Source: Plantibacter sp. PA-3-X8
Lineage (GTDB): Bacteria; Actinomycetota; Actinomycetes; Actinomycetales; Microbacteriaceae
Length of the DNA stretch: 64,000 nucleotides
NCBI RefSeq assembly: GCF_003856975.1
Contig: NZ_CP033107.1
Location: forward strand, 558,001-622,000
Direction of reading: 5' to 3'
The notes beneath the pieces are model-generated. The model made no database searches. It saw only the letters and a program-made list of their open reading frames with translations, and was not told the DNA's origin. Shown one piece after another: positions 34,887 through 42,988 of the stretch (position 1 is its first letter; each line of letters opens with the position of its first letter). Made by a program: the position numbers and the translations under genes.

Positions 34887-36107
34887 ATGACGACCTCCCC
34901 CGTTTCGACCCGATCCCGCGTCTCCCACGGTGCCGGGTTCTGGATCGTCGCGACCACGTTCCTGCTGGTGATGGCCTACTCGACCGTCCCGACGCCGCTG
35001 TACGCGCTGTACCAGGCGAGGGACGGGTTCCCCGTCTCGACGATCACCGTCATCTTCGCCGCCTACGCCGTCGGCGTCGTGTTCAGCCTCTTCTTCGTCG
35101 GCCACATCAGCGACTGGGTCGGGCGGCGGCGGATGCTGCTCATCGCGATCCTGATCTCGGCGCTGTCGGCAGTGCTGTTCCTCCTCTGGAGTAGCGTGGA
35201 GGGGTTGATCGTCGCGCGGGTCGTCAACGGCGTCAGCATCGGCGTACTCACCGCGACGGCGACCGCGCACCTCGGCGAACTGCGCGCGGTCGCCCGGCCC
35301 GACGAGAACTCGATCGTCGCGGCATCGGTCGCCGGAGCCAGCAACCTGGGCGGTCTCGCCCTCGGACCGCTCATCGGTGGACTCTTCGCCGAGTTCCTCC
35401 CGAACCCGCTCGTGCTCCCGCACGCGGTGTTCCTCGTGGCGCTCGTCATCGCCGCGATCGTCATGGTCTCCGTGCCCGAGACCGTCGAGCAGAGCGAGCC
35501 GCGGAGGCGCTACCGACCACAGCGCCTCGCGGTCCCGGCGTCGTCCCGCGGGGCGTTCATCGCTGCCGGGTTCGGTGCCTTCGCCGGCTTCGCGCTCCTC
35601 GGCCTGTTCACCTCACTCGCACCCACCATCCTCATCGGCACCTTCGACGCACCCGACCACCTGCTCGCCGGTGTGACGACGTTCTCCGTGTTCGGAGCCG
35701 CCGCGCTCGGTCAGGTGCTGCTCGCTCGACTCCCGTTGCAGCGCCAGCTCCTGATCGCGACGGTCAGCTGCGGTGTCGGACTCGCTGCGGTCGCCGCGGG
35801 CGCGGTCCTGCCGCAGCTGGGTGTCTTCCTCGTCGGCGGTGTCATCGCCGGACTCGGTGTCGGCGTTCTGTTCAAGTCGGCGATCGCGACCGCCGGATCA
35901 CTCGCCGATCCCGCCCGGCGGGGCGAGACGCTGTCGCTCGTGTTCCTGATCGCCTACTGCGGCCTCGCCCTCCCAGTGCTGGCCATCGGCTTCGCGTTGA
36001 CCTTCGCACCGGAGATCGACGTGCTGCTGATCTTCGTCTCGCTCGTACTGGTGACGACGGTGCTCGCCGGTGTCGCGATGACCCGGCGAGCGGCCGGACG
36101 CCCCTGA
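34887..36107 (+). CDS. MFS efflux transporter
   Basis: 406 residues with twelve membrane segments. The loop 2-3 signature GHISDWVGRRRM and the antiporter-like GPLIGGLFAE in helix 5 place it among drug/metabolite:H+ antiporters. The intact ATG is 31 nt after the SDR stop, so the two genes are probably co-transcribed. Substrate unknown. Confidence 0.88.
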   Translation: MTTSPVSTRSRVSHGAGFWIVATTFLLVMAYSTVPTPLYALYQARDGFPVSTITVIFAAYAVGVVFSLFFVGHISDWVGRRRMLLIAILISALSAVLFLLWSSVEGLIVARVVNGVSIGVLTATATAHLGELRAVARPDENSIVAASVAGASNLGGLALGPLIGGLFAEFLPNPLVLPHAVFLVALVIAAIVMVSVPETVEQSEPRRRYRPQRLAVPASSRGAFIAAGFGAFAGFALLGLFTSLAPTILIGTFDAPDHLLAGVTTFSVFGAAALGQVLLARLPLQRQLLIATVSCGVGLAAVAAGAVLPQLGVFLVGGVIAGLGVGVLFKSAIATAGSLADPARRGETLSLVFLIAYCGLALPVLAIGFALTFAPEIDVLLIFVSLVLVTTVLAGVAMTRRAAGRP

Positions 36108-36148
36108 CCGGGCCCGGCTGCCACTGAACGGGCGGTGTCGGCTTCGGC

Positions 36149-37408
36149 CTACCCGAACGTCTCGGCGAGGTAGCGATGGACGAGGGAGACCGCCATCGCC
36201 CCCTCGCCGACGGCCGACGCGACCCGCTTGATGGAGTTGGCGCGGACGTCACCGGCCGCGAACACGCCGGGCTGGTTCGTCTCGAGGTGCAGGGGCTGAC
36301 GGCGGAGCGGTCACGCCGACAGGTGCTCCGGCAGCAGGTCGCCTCCGGTGAGCAGGAAGCCGCGAGGGTCCAGCGCGACCGCGGAGTCGCGGGCCCAGGC
36401 TGTGTTGGGGCTCCCGCCGATGCAGATGAACAGGCGCGACGCAGGCACGTCGGTCGTCGTCCCCGCGGAGTCGATGGTCAGGCCGCGGAGGCGGTCCTCG
36501 CCGTGGAGCGCGGTGACCGTCGTGTCCACGAGGATCTCGACATTGGGAGCCGCGAGCAGTCGCCGCAGGAGGTAGGTCGACATCGTCGACGAGAGGGAGT
36601 GACCGCGGACGAGGACGGTGACCCGCTCAGCGTGCGCGGCAAGGTTCATCGCCCCCTGGCCCGCCGAGTTCGCACCGCCCACGATGTAGACGTGCTCGCC
36701 GACGCACGAGGACGCCTCGCTCGTGCCGGCGCCGTAGTAGACGCCGGAGCCCTCCAGCTCCTCCTCCTTCGGCAAGCCGAGGCGACGCCACTGCACCCCC
36801 GTCGCACAGACGACCGCCCGCGCGGAGAGTCGCGAGCCGTCCGCGAGCTCGGCCTGCATGTGATGATCGCCGAAGCTCCGGCTCAGGCTGTGCCGCATGA
36901 CGAGCAGTTCCGCGCCGAACGCGATCGCCTGTCGACGAGCCTGTTCCGCGAGGGCCGCACCGGAGATGCCGTGCGCGAAGCCGAGGTAGTTCTCGATGAG
37001 GCTGCTGGATCCTGCCTGACCACCGACGGCGTCCCGTTCGACCACGGCGACATCGAGTCCCTCGGACGCCGCATAGACCGCGGCGGAGAGGCCGGCCGGT
37101 CCGGCGCCGTAGACGAGGACGTCGTACTCGCTGCGTCGCGGTCGCTTGATCCAGCCGAAGTGTTCGGCGATCTGCGCGGGCGTCGGATCGGCGAGCCGGG
37201 TGCCGTCGGGGAAGGCGACGACGGGAAGCCGGGCCTCCGCCAGACCCGCACCGAGCTGCGTCCGACAGTCCTCGTCCGTCTCGACGATCACCGTCTGGAA
37301 CGGGACACCGCTGCGGGTGAGGTAGTCACGGATCGCGAAGGCCTCGCGACCGAAGGACCGCTCGAACACGAGCAGTGGTGCGATCGCCACCTCCCCGACG
37401 ACGGTCAT
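36149..37408 (-). pseudogene. thioredoxin-reductase-like flavoprotein with internal TGA
   Basis: The frame runs 419 codons from ATG 37408 (overlapping the UBP gene stop, ATGA) but codon 366 is TGA (36311-36313). Before it are the N-terminal glutaredoxin-like part, FAD motif GAGPAGLSAAVYAA, GGQAGSSSLIENYLGF and NAD motif GGANSAGQGAMNLA. There is no redox CxxC, as usual for this subgroup. After the TGA the same frame continues with PLRRQPLHLETNQPG, VFAAGDVRANSIKRVASAV and EGAMAVSLVHRYLAETFG to a TAG. The lost part includes the second FAD motif AAGDVR. Relatives have Trp at the TGA position (SAWPLRR), so TGG to TGA is the simplest change. It is either a recent pseudogene, a sequencing error or a readthrough case. 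Confidence 0.8.
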
Positions 37409-37758
37409 GAACCGAGGAGTCGTTCCCACTGGGCGGGGACACGGTCGTGCGGCCCGGGGACCGTCTGCGAGCGTGGGTGACTGAGCGGAGGCGCGAGGGT
37501 CGGACCGACGAAGGACTCCTCCGTGCCGTAGTCGTAGAACCAGTCCTCACCCGGCTCGTAGCTCCGGATCACGCGATGACCGGTGGTGGTCGCGTGCTTC
37601 GTCGCGTGCTTGTTCAGGGAGTCGTCGCAGCATCCGATGTGCCCGCAGAACGTGCAGCGGCGGAGATGCAGCCACCAACTGTCGGTCGCCTCGCACTCGG
37701 CGCAACCGGGCCCGGACGGCGGGACGTCCGGCTTGATGTACTGCTCGACGTCGTCCAT
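37405..37758 (-). CDS. UBP-type zinc finger protein
   Basis: 117 residues from ATG 37758 (GAGG six bases upstream; a second ATG at 37770 is possible). The UBP-type zinc finger is complete: CAECEATDSWWLHLRRC, CGHIGCCD, KHATKHATTTGH. In actinobacteria this domain is usually encoded next to, or fused with, a thioredoxin-reductase-like flavoprotein, as here (4-nt overlap). The function of the pair is unknown. Ubiquitin is absent in these bacteria, so the finger probably binds another partner. Confidence 0.88.
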   Translation of the reverse strand: MDDVEQYIKPDVPPSGPGCAECEATDSWWLHLRRCTFCGHIGCCDDSLNKHATKHATTTGHRVIRSYEPGEDWFYDYGTEESFVGPTLAPPLSHPRSQTVPGPHDRVPAQWERLLGS

Positions 37759-37883
37759 GGTGGACCTCATCTCGGCTCGTGCTGCGGTGACGTGGACTCA
37801 CCGTACGGCCCTCCGTGCGCGGCCCGCTTCGACCTCAGTCGGAAATCGAAGGCTCGTCAACCGTTCGTTCGCGCAGCATCCCG

Positions 37884-38210
37884 TCAGCCCCGAGCGTTCT
37901 GCACGATCGCGGTCAGGGCGTCGAGATAGGAGTCGAAGGCGACCCGGCCCTCCGCGGTGAGTGCGATGCGGCGGCCGCGGCGGTCCGTGTCGCTCTTCCC
38001 GACCTCGATCACCCCGGCGTCGGCGAGCGCCGAGAGGTGCTTCGAGAGGGCCGACTTGCTGACGCCGGTGATGCGCAGGAGCGAGGCGAAGTCGGTGTAC
38101 TCGGCGGGCGCCAGTGCGGACAGCAGGGCGAGACGGGCAGGCTCGTGGAAGAGCGGGTTCAGCGCCTGGCGGCTGACCGCGGCGTCTTCGGCTGCATCGT
38201 CGTCAGGCAT
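37884..38210 (-). CDS. winged-helix regulator (HTH_34 type)
   Basis: 108 residues. LFHEPARLALLSALAPAEYTDFASLL begins the fold, GVSKSALSKHLSALADAGVIEV is the recognition helix region, and DRRGRRIALTAEGR is the wing. This compact family commonly regulates an adjacent small membrane protein, and here it overlaps the upstream membrane-protein gene by 8 nt (38203-38210). Autoregulation of the pair is likely. Confidence 0.87.
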   Translation of the reverse strand: MPDDDAAEDAAVSRQALNPLFHEPARLALLSALAPAEYTDFASLLRITGVSKSALSKHLSALADAGVIEVGKSDTDRRGRRIALTAEGRVAFDSYLDALTAIVQNARG

Positions 38211-38646
38211 CGCGCGACCCCGACCGTCCGCCGAGCGGCGTGGAGCCGTTCGCGAGGCGCACCAGTGCGGGCAGACAGACGGCGAACACGACGACGGCTG
38301 CGACGACCGCGGACACCGTGTTCGGTACGGAGACACCTGCGGAACGGGCGATCCACTGGGTCACGACGTAGACCACGGCGACCGCCACGCCGCTCGCGGT
38401 GAGCAGCAGTACGCCGGTCCGGTCCGACCAGTCGAGGCGGAGCTTCACCGGGCGCGCGAGGGACACGGCGACGAACCCGATGGCGACGAGTCCGAGCAGC
38501 CAGACCATGTCGAGGTCGACGACGACCCCGAGCGCGGTGATGAGTACCGCGGTGAGGATGGCGGTGGTGAGCGCTCCCTGGCGTGCGGAGCGGCGCGAGG
38601 CGTCTCGTGCCTGGTTCAAGCGGTCCTGTGCGTCTTCATGATCCAT
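38203..38646 (-). CDS. four-helix membrane protein
   Basis: 147 residues with four hydrophobic segments (about 25-43, 47-64, 77-98, 108-130) after a charged N-terminus DHEDAQDRLNQARDASRRSA. ATG 38646 has GGAGG eight bases upstream. The overlap with the winged-helix regulator gene and their common pairing suggest one operon. Function not recognised. Confidence 0.8.
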   Translation of the reverse strand: MDHEDAQDRLNQARDASRRSARQGALTTAILTAVLITALGVVVDLDMVWLLGLVAIGFVAVSLARPVKLRLDWSDRTGVLLLTASGVAVAVVYVVTQWIARSAGVSVPNTVSAVVAAVVVFAVCLPALVRLANGSTPLGGRSGSRDA

Positions 38647-38738
38647 GATCGACCTCCAGTCGTTGCGTCTGAAGAAACTATCATAGTGTTTCCCCAAAGG
38701 AAACAACCATCGGGCGCGACGCTTGCCATCGCGCCCCC

Positions 38739-39053
38739 CTAGACGGCGAGCGTCACGTGCCGACCGAGCGCTTCGATCGCGGCCTCGTCGCGCTGATAGT
38801 GCGACCACTGGCCGATCCGAGTGCACGTCACGAGGCCGGCGCGCTGGAGCGTGGCCATGAACTGCGAGGCGGTCGACTGCGACACCTCAGCCCTCGCCTG
38901 GATGTGCTTGAGACACACGCCGACCTCGGCCGCCGGCTGATCCTGCGGCGGGAACGACTCGGGATCCTTCAACCACCCCAGGATGGCCAGGCGCGTCGGG
39001 TGACCGAGCGCCTTGAAGACGGCCACCAGGTCCAACTCGTCAGCATTCGTCAT
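38739..39053 (-). CDS. ArsR-family regulator
   Basis: 104 residues, ArsR winged helix: FKALGHPTRLAILGWL, HIQARAEVSQSTASQFMATL and a wing GQWSHYQRDE. A single Cys (VCLKHI) replaces the paired metal cysteines, so metal sensing is unlikely. It is divergent from the PRISE reductase gene with palindromes in the 85-nt gap, and probably represses that gene and itself. Confidence 0.88.
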   Translation of the reverse strand: MTNADELDLVAVFKALGHPTRLAILGWLKDPESFPPQDQPAAEVGVCLKHIQARAEVSQSTASQFMATLQRAGLVTCTRIGQWSHYQRDEAAIEALGRHVTLAV

Positions 39054-39063
39054 ACGTCAAACA

Positions 39064-39121
39064 TATCGCAATATCGCGATTCCACGATGTTGTGCAACAC
39101 TGTGGATCGGTAAATCGCGAT
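39064..39121. promoter_or_regulatory. operator-like repeats between ArsR and PRISE genes
   Basis: The divergent gap has TATCGCAATATCGCGAT (39064-39080), a 12-bp palindrome TGTTGTGCAACA (39088-39099) and AATCGCGAT (39113-39121). The ATCGC half-site occurs three times. Likely ArsR-type sites overlapping both promoters. Confidence 0.55.
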
Positions 39122-39138
39122 CTAACGATGGAGATGTC

Positions 39139-40188
39139 ATGACACAGCACACAGCACTGGTGGTCGGAGCCCGTGGAGTGATCGGCGGGAACCTGATCAC
39201 CCGTCTCGAGGGGCTCGGCTGGGACGTGATCGGGGTGTCCCGACGCGGCGGCACCGACCGGGGATCCGTCAGGCACCTCGCGGTGGACCTGCTCGACCGC
39301 GACGCGACCATCCACCAGTTGCGGGGCCTGTCGGAGGTGACGCACCTGTTCTACGCCGCGTACCAGGACCGCCCCAGCTGGGCCGAGCTCGTCGCGCCGA
39401 ACCTCGCGATGCTCACCAACGTCGTCGACGCGGTCGAACCCGTCGCGCCGGGCCTCGAGCACATCAGTCTGATGCAGGGCTACAAGGTCTACGGCGCGCA
39501 CCTGGGACCCTTCGCGACACCCGCGAAGGAGTCCGACCCGCCGCACATGCCGCCGGAGTTCAACGTCGACCAGCAGCAGTACCTCGAGCGCCGCCAGGTC
39601 GGGGCGGCCTGGTCATGGTCGGCGTTGCGGCCGTCGGTCGTCGCCGGGATCGGCCTGGGCAACCCGATGAACCTGGCGATGGTCATCGCCGTCTACGCCT
39701 CCATGAGCAAGGAACTGGGCATCCCGTTGCGCTTCCCCGGCAAGCCCGGCGCCTACACGAGCCTGATCGAGATGACCGACGCCGACCTCCTCGCGAAGGC
39801 CACCGTGTGGGCCGCGACGCACGAGGCCGGACGCAACGAGGCGTTCAACATCACGAACGGCGACCTGTTCCGGTGGTCGTCGATGTGGCCGAAGATCGCC
39901 GCCTTCTTCGACCTCGACGTCGCGCCGCCACTCGAGATGAGCCTCGCCGAGGTGATGGCCGACAAGGAGGCCCTGTGGAACGCGATGGTCGAGCGGCACG
40001 GCCTCGCGCCCACCAGCTACGCCGAGGTGTCGTCGTGGGCGTTCGGTGACTTCGTCTTCACGTGGGACTACGACGTCATCGCCGACACCTCGAAGTCCCG
40101 CCGAGCCGGCTTCCACGAGTACGTCGACACGGAGGCGATGTTCCTCCGGATCTTCCAGGACCTCCGCGATCAGCGACTCATCCCGTAG
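39139..40188 (+). CDS. PRISE-type SDR (enone reductase-like)
   Basis: 349 residues. The atypical extended SDR shows GARGVIGGNLITRL and the PRISE landmarks VSRRGG, LMQGYKVYGAHLGPFATPAK (catalytic Tyr/Lys region with the GxKxY pattern), RPSVVAGIG and NITNGDLFRWSSMWPKIA. The family includes progesterone 5-beta-reductase and iridoid synthase, which reduce activated C=C bonds with NADPH. In bacteria the substrate is unknown and may be an electrophilic enone. Expression is probably repressed by the divergent ArsR protein. Confidence 0.85.
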   Translation: MTQHTALVVGARGVIGGNLITRLEGLGWDVIGVSRRGGTDRGSVRHLAVDLLDRDATIHQLRGLSEVTHLFYAAYQDRPSWAELVAPNLAMLTNVVDAVEPVAPGLEHISLMQGYKVYGAHLGPFATPAKESDPPHMPPEFNVDQQQYLERRQVGAAWSWSALRPSVVAGIGLGNPMNLAMVIAVYASMSKELGIPLRFPGKPGAYTSLIEMTDADLLAKATVWAATHEAGRNEAFNITNGDLFRWSSMWPKIAAFFDLDVAPPLEMSLAEVMADKEALWNAMVERHGLAPTSYAEVSSWAFGDFVFTWDYDVIADTSKSRRAGFHEYVDTEAMFLRIFQDLRDQRLIP

Positions 40189-40202
40189 GCGCAGGAGCCC
40201 GG

Positions 40203-41141
40203 CTACTGCTCGAAGGCGGCGAGCGCGACGCTCGCCGCCTCCGCGACCAACGCGTCGTCGTACTCGGCGTCCGGGTCGAGTGTGTTCGTGAGGATGGTCA
40301 GGACGATCGGGTCGCCGCCCGGCCGGTCGATGATCGCGATGTCGTTCCGGATCCCACCCGCACCCCCGGACTTGTCGGCCACCTGCCATCCCGCCGGAGC
40401 ACCGGCCCGGATCAGGGTGTCGCCGGTCGCGTTGCCGCTCATCCAGGCGAGGAGCGTCGCCCGGTCGGCGGACTCCAGGTAGGAGCCGTCGACGAGGCGC
40501 GTCAGGTTGTCGGTGAATGCGGCAGGGGTGGTGGTGTCATCGGTGCTGCCCGGTTCGATCACGTTCAACAGCGGCTCCGCGTTGACGACCTCGGTCACCT
40601 CATCGCCGAGCGTGACGAGGGCGGCGTCCAACGCGGCGGGCCCACCGATCCGCGCGAGGACGAGGTTGAGGGCCGTGTTGTCGCTCTGCCGGACGGCGGC
40701 CTCGGCGAGCTGCGACAGGGTCAGGCCGGTCTCGACGTGTTCACTCGTCACCGGCGAATAGCCGGCCGCCTCGACATCCTCAGCCGACCACGTGATGACC
40801 TCGTCACGCGCCGAACCGCGCACCTCGTGGAGGAAGACCGCTGCGGCGAGCGCCTTGATCGTCGAGGCGTACCCGAAGCGCTCGTCAGCCCGGTAGGACA
40901 GGCGCGCGCCGGTCCCGGTGTCGACGGCGCTGATGCCGACGCGCGCGCCGAACTCGGCCTCCAGGGCTTGGAACTCGCCGGACAGGTCGGGCATCGACGT
41001 GGGCGGCGCCGACGTTGGCGCCGAGGTTGGGGAGCTCGGCGACGCCGACGGGGACGGAGTAGCGGAGGCGCACCCCACGAGCCCGAACACCAGCCCACCG
41101 GCCAGGGCGACGGCGACGACGCCACCGGTGCTCCGCGTCAT
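40203..41141 (-). CDS. class A beta-lactamase, lipoprotein
   Basis: 312 residues. Signal peptide with lipobox LVGCAS (Cys 24) and a Pro/Ser/Thr linker (25-51) precede a catalytic domain with every class A element: S-T-I-K (Ser93, Lys96), S-D-N (153-155), E-P-L-L-N (Glu189 to Asn193, deacylation Glu) and K-S-G (257-259). All active-site residues are present, so hydrolysis of penicillin-type lactams is likely. The spectrum cannot be read. It is coupled (ATGA) to an upstream SRPBCC gene. No LysR- or BlaI-type regulator lies nearby, suggesting intrinsic low-level expression. Confidence 0.92.
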   Translation of the reverse strand: MTRSTGGVVAVALAGGLVFGLVGCASATPSPSASPSSPTSAPTSAPPTSMPDLSGEFQALEAEFGARVGISAVDTGTGARLSYRADERFGYASTIKALAAAVFLHEVRGSARDEVITWSAEDVEAAGYSPVTSEHVETGLTLSQLAEAAVRQSDNTALNLVLARIGGPAALDAALVTLGDEVTEVVNAEPLLNVIEPGSTDDTTTPAAFTDNLTRLVDGSYLESADRATLLAWMSGNATGDTLIRAGAPAGWQVADKSGGAGGIRNDIAIIDRPGGDPIVLTILTNTLDPDAEYDDALVAEAASVALAAFEQ

Positions 41142-41545
41142 CGACGAACGCCGGCCTGCCCGGCGACCTGCTGATCGAGGCGCTCGAGGTCCGCCTCGAC
41201 CATCGCGACATCCCGCGCGAACGCGTCGTCGTCCAGCTCGATCTGTCGGACGGTGAACACCACCTCGGCACCCTCTGGATGGGCCAGCACGCGGACCGGG
41301 TTGGTCACGACGGTCCCCGACGGCAGGGTGACGTCGTGGTCGAGCACGCCGAAGCGGTTGCGCTCGACGAACCGGACCTCCACCCGACCCATCGGCGACT
41401 CGACGAACAGCGAGTCACCTTCGCGCACCACCTCGGCCTGCGCGAGACCGGCCGCCCACCGTGGGAGATTGTCGATGTCGGACGCGTATTCGTAAACGGC
41501 TTCCGGCGAAGCGCCGATGACCCGGCTCACATGGTGACTTCTCAT
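41138..41545 (-). CDS. SRPBCC-family (START-like) protein
   Basis: 135 residues. N-terminal HHVSRVIGASPEAVYEYASD and NLPRWAAGL are characteristic of polyketide-cyclase/SRPBCC folds, with a hydrophobic cavity. No catalytic motif. The stop overlaps the beta-lactamase start. A binder of small hydrophobic compounds is the usual role. ATG 41545 is preferred over an upstream alternative at 41578 within the leader. Confidence 0.82.
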   Translation of the reverse strand: MRSHHVSRVIGASPEAVYEYASDIDNLPRWAAGLAQAEVVREGDSLFVESPMGRVEVRFVERNRFGVLDHDVTLPSGTVVTNPVRVLAHPEGAEVVFTVRQIELDDDAFARDVAMVEADLERLDQQVAGQAGVRR

Positions 41546-41668
41546 GACCGCATCCTGCCACCTCGGTGTGGGATCCATCCGCCACGTCCCGCCTGCGGAT
41601 GATGCTCCGCGAGCGGGATCGTCCTGCGGGCTGACGATTCGACCATCGACGATTTGTAGCCTGGAGGC

Positions 41669-42739
41669 ATGCCCGGCATCACCCGCAGTCGACCGCCCTT
41701 GCCATCACCGGCCCCCATGGAACAGCGACGTCGTCGGCGTCGGCGTGGCCTCATCGCTGCCGTCGTCACGGCATCATTCCTCGCACTGGTGGTCGGCGGC
41801 GCGGTCGTCGCCGCGCCGCTCCTGCGGTCGTACGGGATCTACCTCGTCCCACCATCGCCGCAGACGTATGCGGAGGTCGCGCTGGATGCGATGCAGCGGG
41901 GCGTGGACGCGACGCCGGACCGCTACACGCAGGTGCGGGAGCGGGCTCTGGCCTCAGTCGCGGACGCCTCCGACTATGCCGACACCTACGGGCCGCTCAC
42001 GAAGGCGGCGGCCGAGCTCGGCGGCCCCCACACCACCTTCAACGATCCTGCGACCGCGGCCGAACTGTTCGGGCCGTCGTCGGGATCGAAAGCGGAGAAC
42101 GAACTGCCCACCGTCACGAGCGCTGACGGCGTGACGACCATCCGCCTCCCGACACTCATCGGTGGCGGCTCCGGAAAGGACTCCTTCGGCCAGCGGTACA
42201 TCGACACGGCCGTCGATGCGATCACCGCCGCCAGGCCCCACACGTCGGCATGGGTGGTCGATCTGCGGGACAACCACGGCGGCAACGTGTGGCCCATGCT
42301 GGCTGCCGTGGCACCACTGCTCGATGATGGGACCGTCGAGACCTTCGAGTCCGTCGACAGGTCGACGGTCGTCTCGGTGTCGGGCGGCGGCGTCTCGTCC
42401 GACGGCAATCGACAGAGCGCGGCGACGAAGCCGCAGCCGAAGGTGGACGGGCCGATCGCCGTGGTCATCGACGGGATGACCGGCAGCTCCGCGGAGGCGG
42501 TCGCGATCGCCTTCATCGGGCAGTCGGACGTGCGCGTGTTCGGTCAGCCGAGCTACGGCTTCAGCACGGCGAACCAGCCGGTCCGCCTCTACGACGGCGC
42601 GGTCGTCAACCTGACGGTCGCCGTCGACGCCGATCGCACCGGCAAACGCTACGGTGTCCCGATCCAGCCCGACACCGTCGTCGAGGACTTCACGCAGCTG
42701 CCCGCGGTGATCGGCGCGTGGGTCGCCGACCGCGGCTGA
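41669..42739 (+). CDS. S41-family (C-terminal processing) peptidase
   Basis: 356 residues. One membrane anchor (about 27-50) follows an Arg-rich start. The S41 core has WVVDLRDNHGGNVWPM, GPIAVVIDGMTGSSAEAVA (catalytic Ser in GSSAE, about 267) and GQPSYGFSTANQPV. A PDZ domain seems absent, so it is a short S41 form, likely extracytoplasmic. It may start at 41717 (MEQRRR) instead. Copy 3 of the palindromic element follows its stop. Confidence 0.87.
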   Translation: MPGITRSRPPLPSPAPMEQRRRRRRRGLIAAVVTASFLALVVGGAVVAAPLLRSYGIYLVPPSPQTYAEVALDAMQRGVDATPDRYTQVRERALASVADASDYADTYGPLTKAAAELGGPHTTFNDPATAAELFGPSSGSKAENELPTVTSADGVTTIRLPTLIGGGSGKDSFGQRYIDTAVDAITAARPHTSAWVVDLRDNHGGNVWPMLAAVAPLLDDGTVETFESVDRSTVVSVSGGGVSSDGNRQSAATKPQPKVDGPIAVVIDGMTGSSAEAVAIAFIGQSDVRVFGQPSYGFSTANQPVRLYDGAVVNLTVAVDADRTGKRYGVPIQPDTVVEDFTQLPAVIGAWVADRG

Positions 42740-42749
42740 ACGATCCGCC

Positions 42750-42810
42750 CACCGAGAGTGCCGGTTCTGCTCGTCCGAGCACGCCCAGCGAGCAGAACGA
42801 GCACTATCGG
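42750..42810. repeat. dispersed palindromic element, copy 3
   Basis: CACCGAGAGTGC (42750-42761) pairs with GCACTATCGG (42801-42810) apart from one base. An inner pair, TTCTGCTCG (42765-42773) with CGAGCAGAA (42789-42797), makes it a longer nested hairpin. It lies 10 nt after the S41 peptidase stop and does not enter the gene. Confidence 0.8.
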
Positions 42811-42860
42811 CCGCTCGGAACTGGACGTCTGCGGCAACCGGTTTGGACAGGTGTCGGGAC

Positions 42861-42879
42861 TTTCGACTGGCCGTCGAAA
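42861..42879. promoter_or_regulatory. 7-bp palindrome upstream of the hydrolase gene
   Basis: TTTCGAC (42861-42867) and GTCGAAA (42873-42879) form a perfect inverted repeat with a 5-nt center, about 110 nt upstream of the hydrolase start. Candidate operator. No dedicated regulator is adjacent. Confidence 0.4.
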
Positions 42880-42988
42880 CCGCCGCTTCGCCGCGTTACC
42901 GTGGTCGCGCTCCCACATTCCGTGGAAGTGGAATTCGCGAGAGTCGTTCCGAGCACGGCTTGGCTCGACATGAGCTTGGAGGTCAGTC

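Noticed and set aside
34040..37408. TGA read as an amino acid (genetic-code change)
   Set aside because: Very many genes in the window end in TGA, often within ATGA/GTGA overlaps, so TGA is a true stop here; mutation or local readthrough is simpler.
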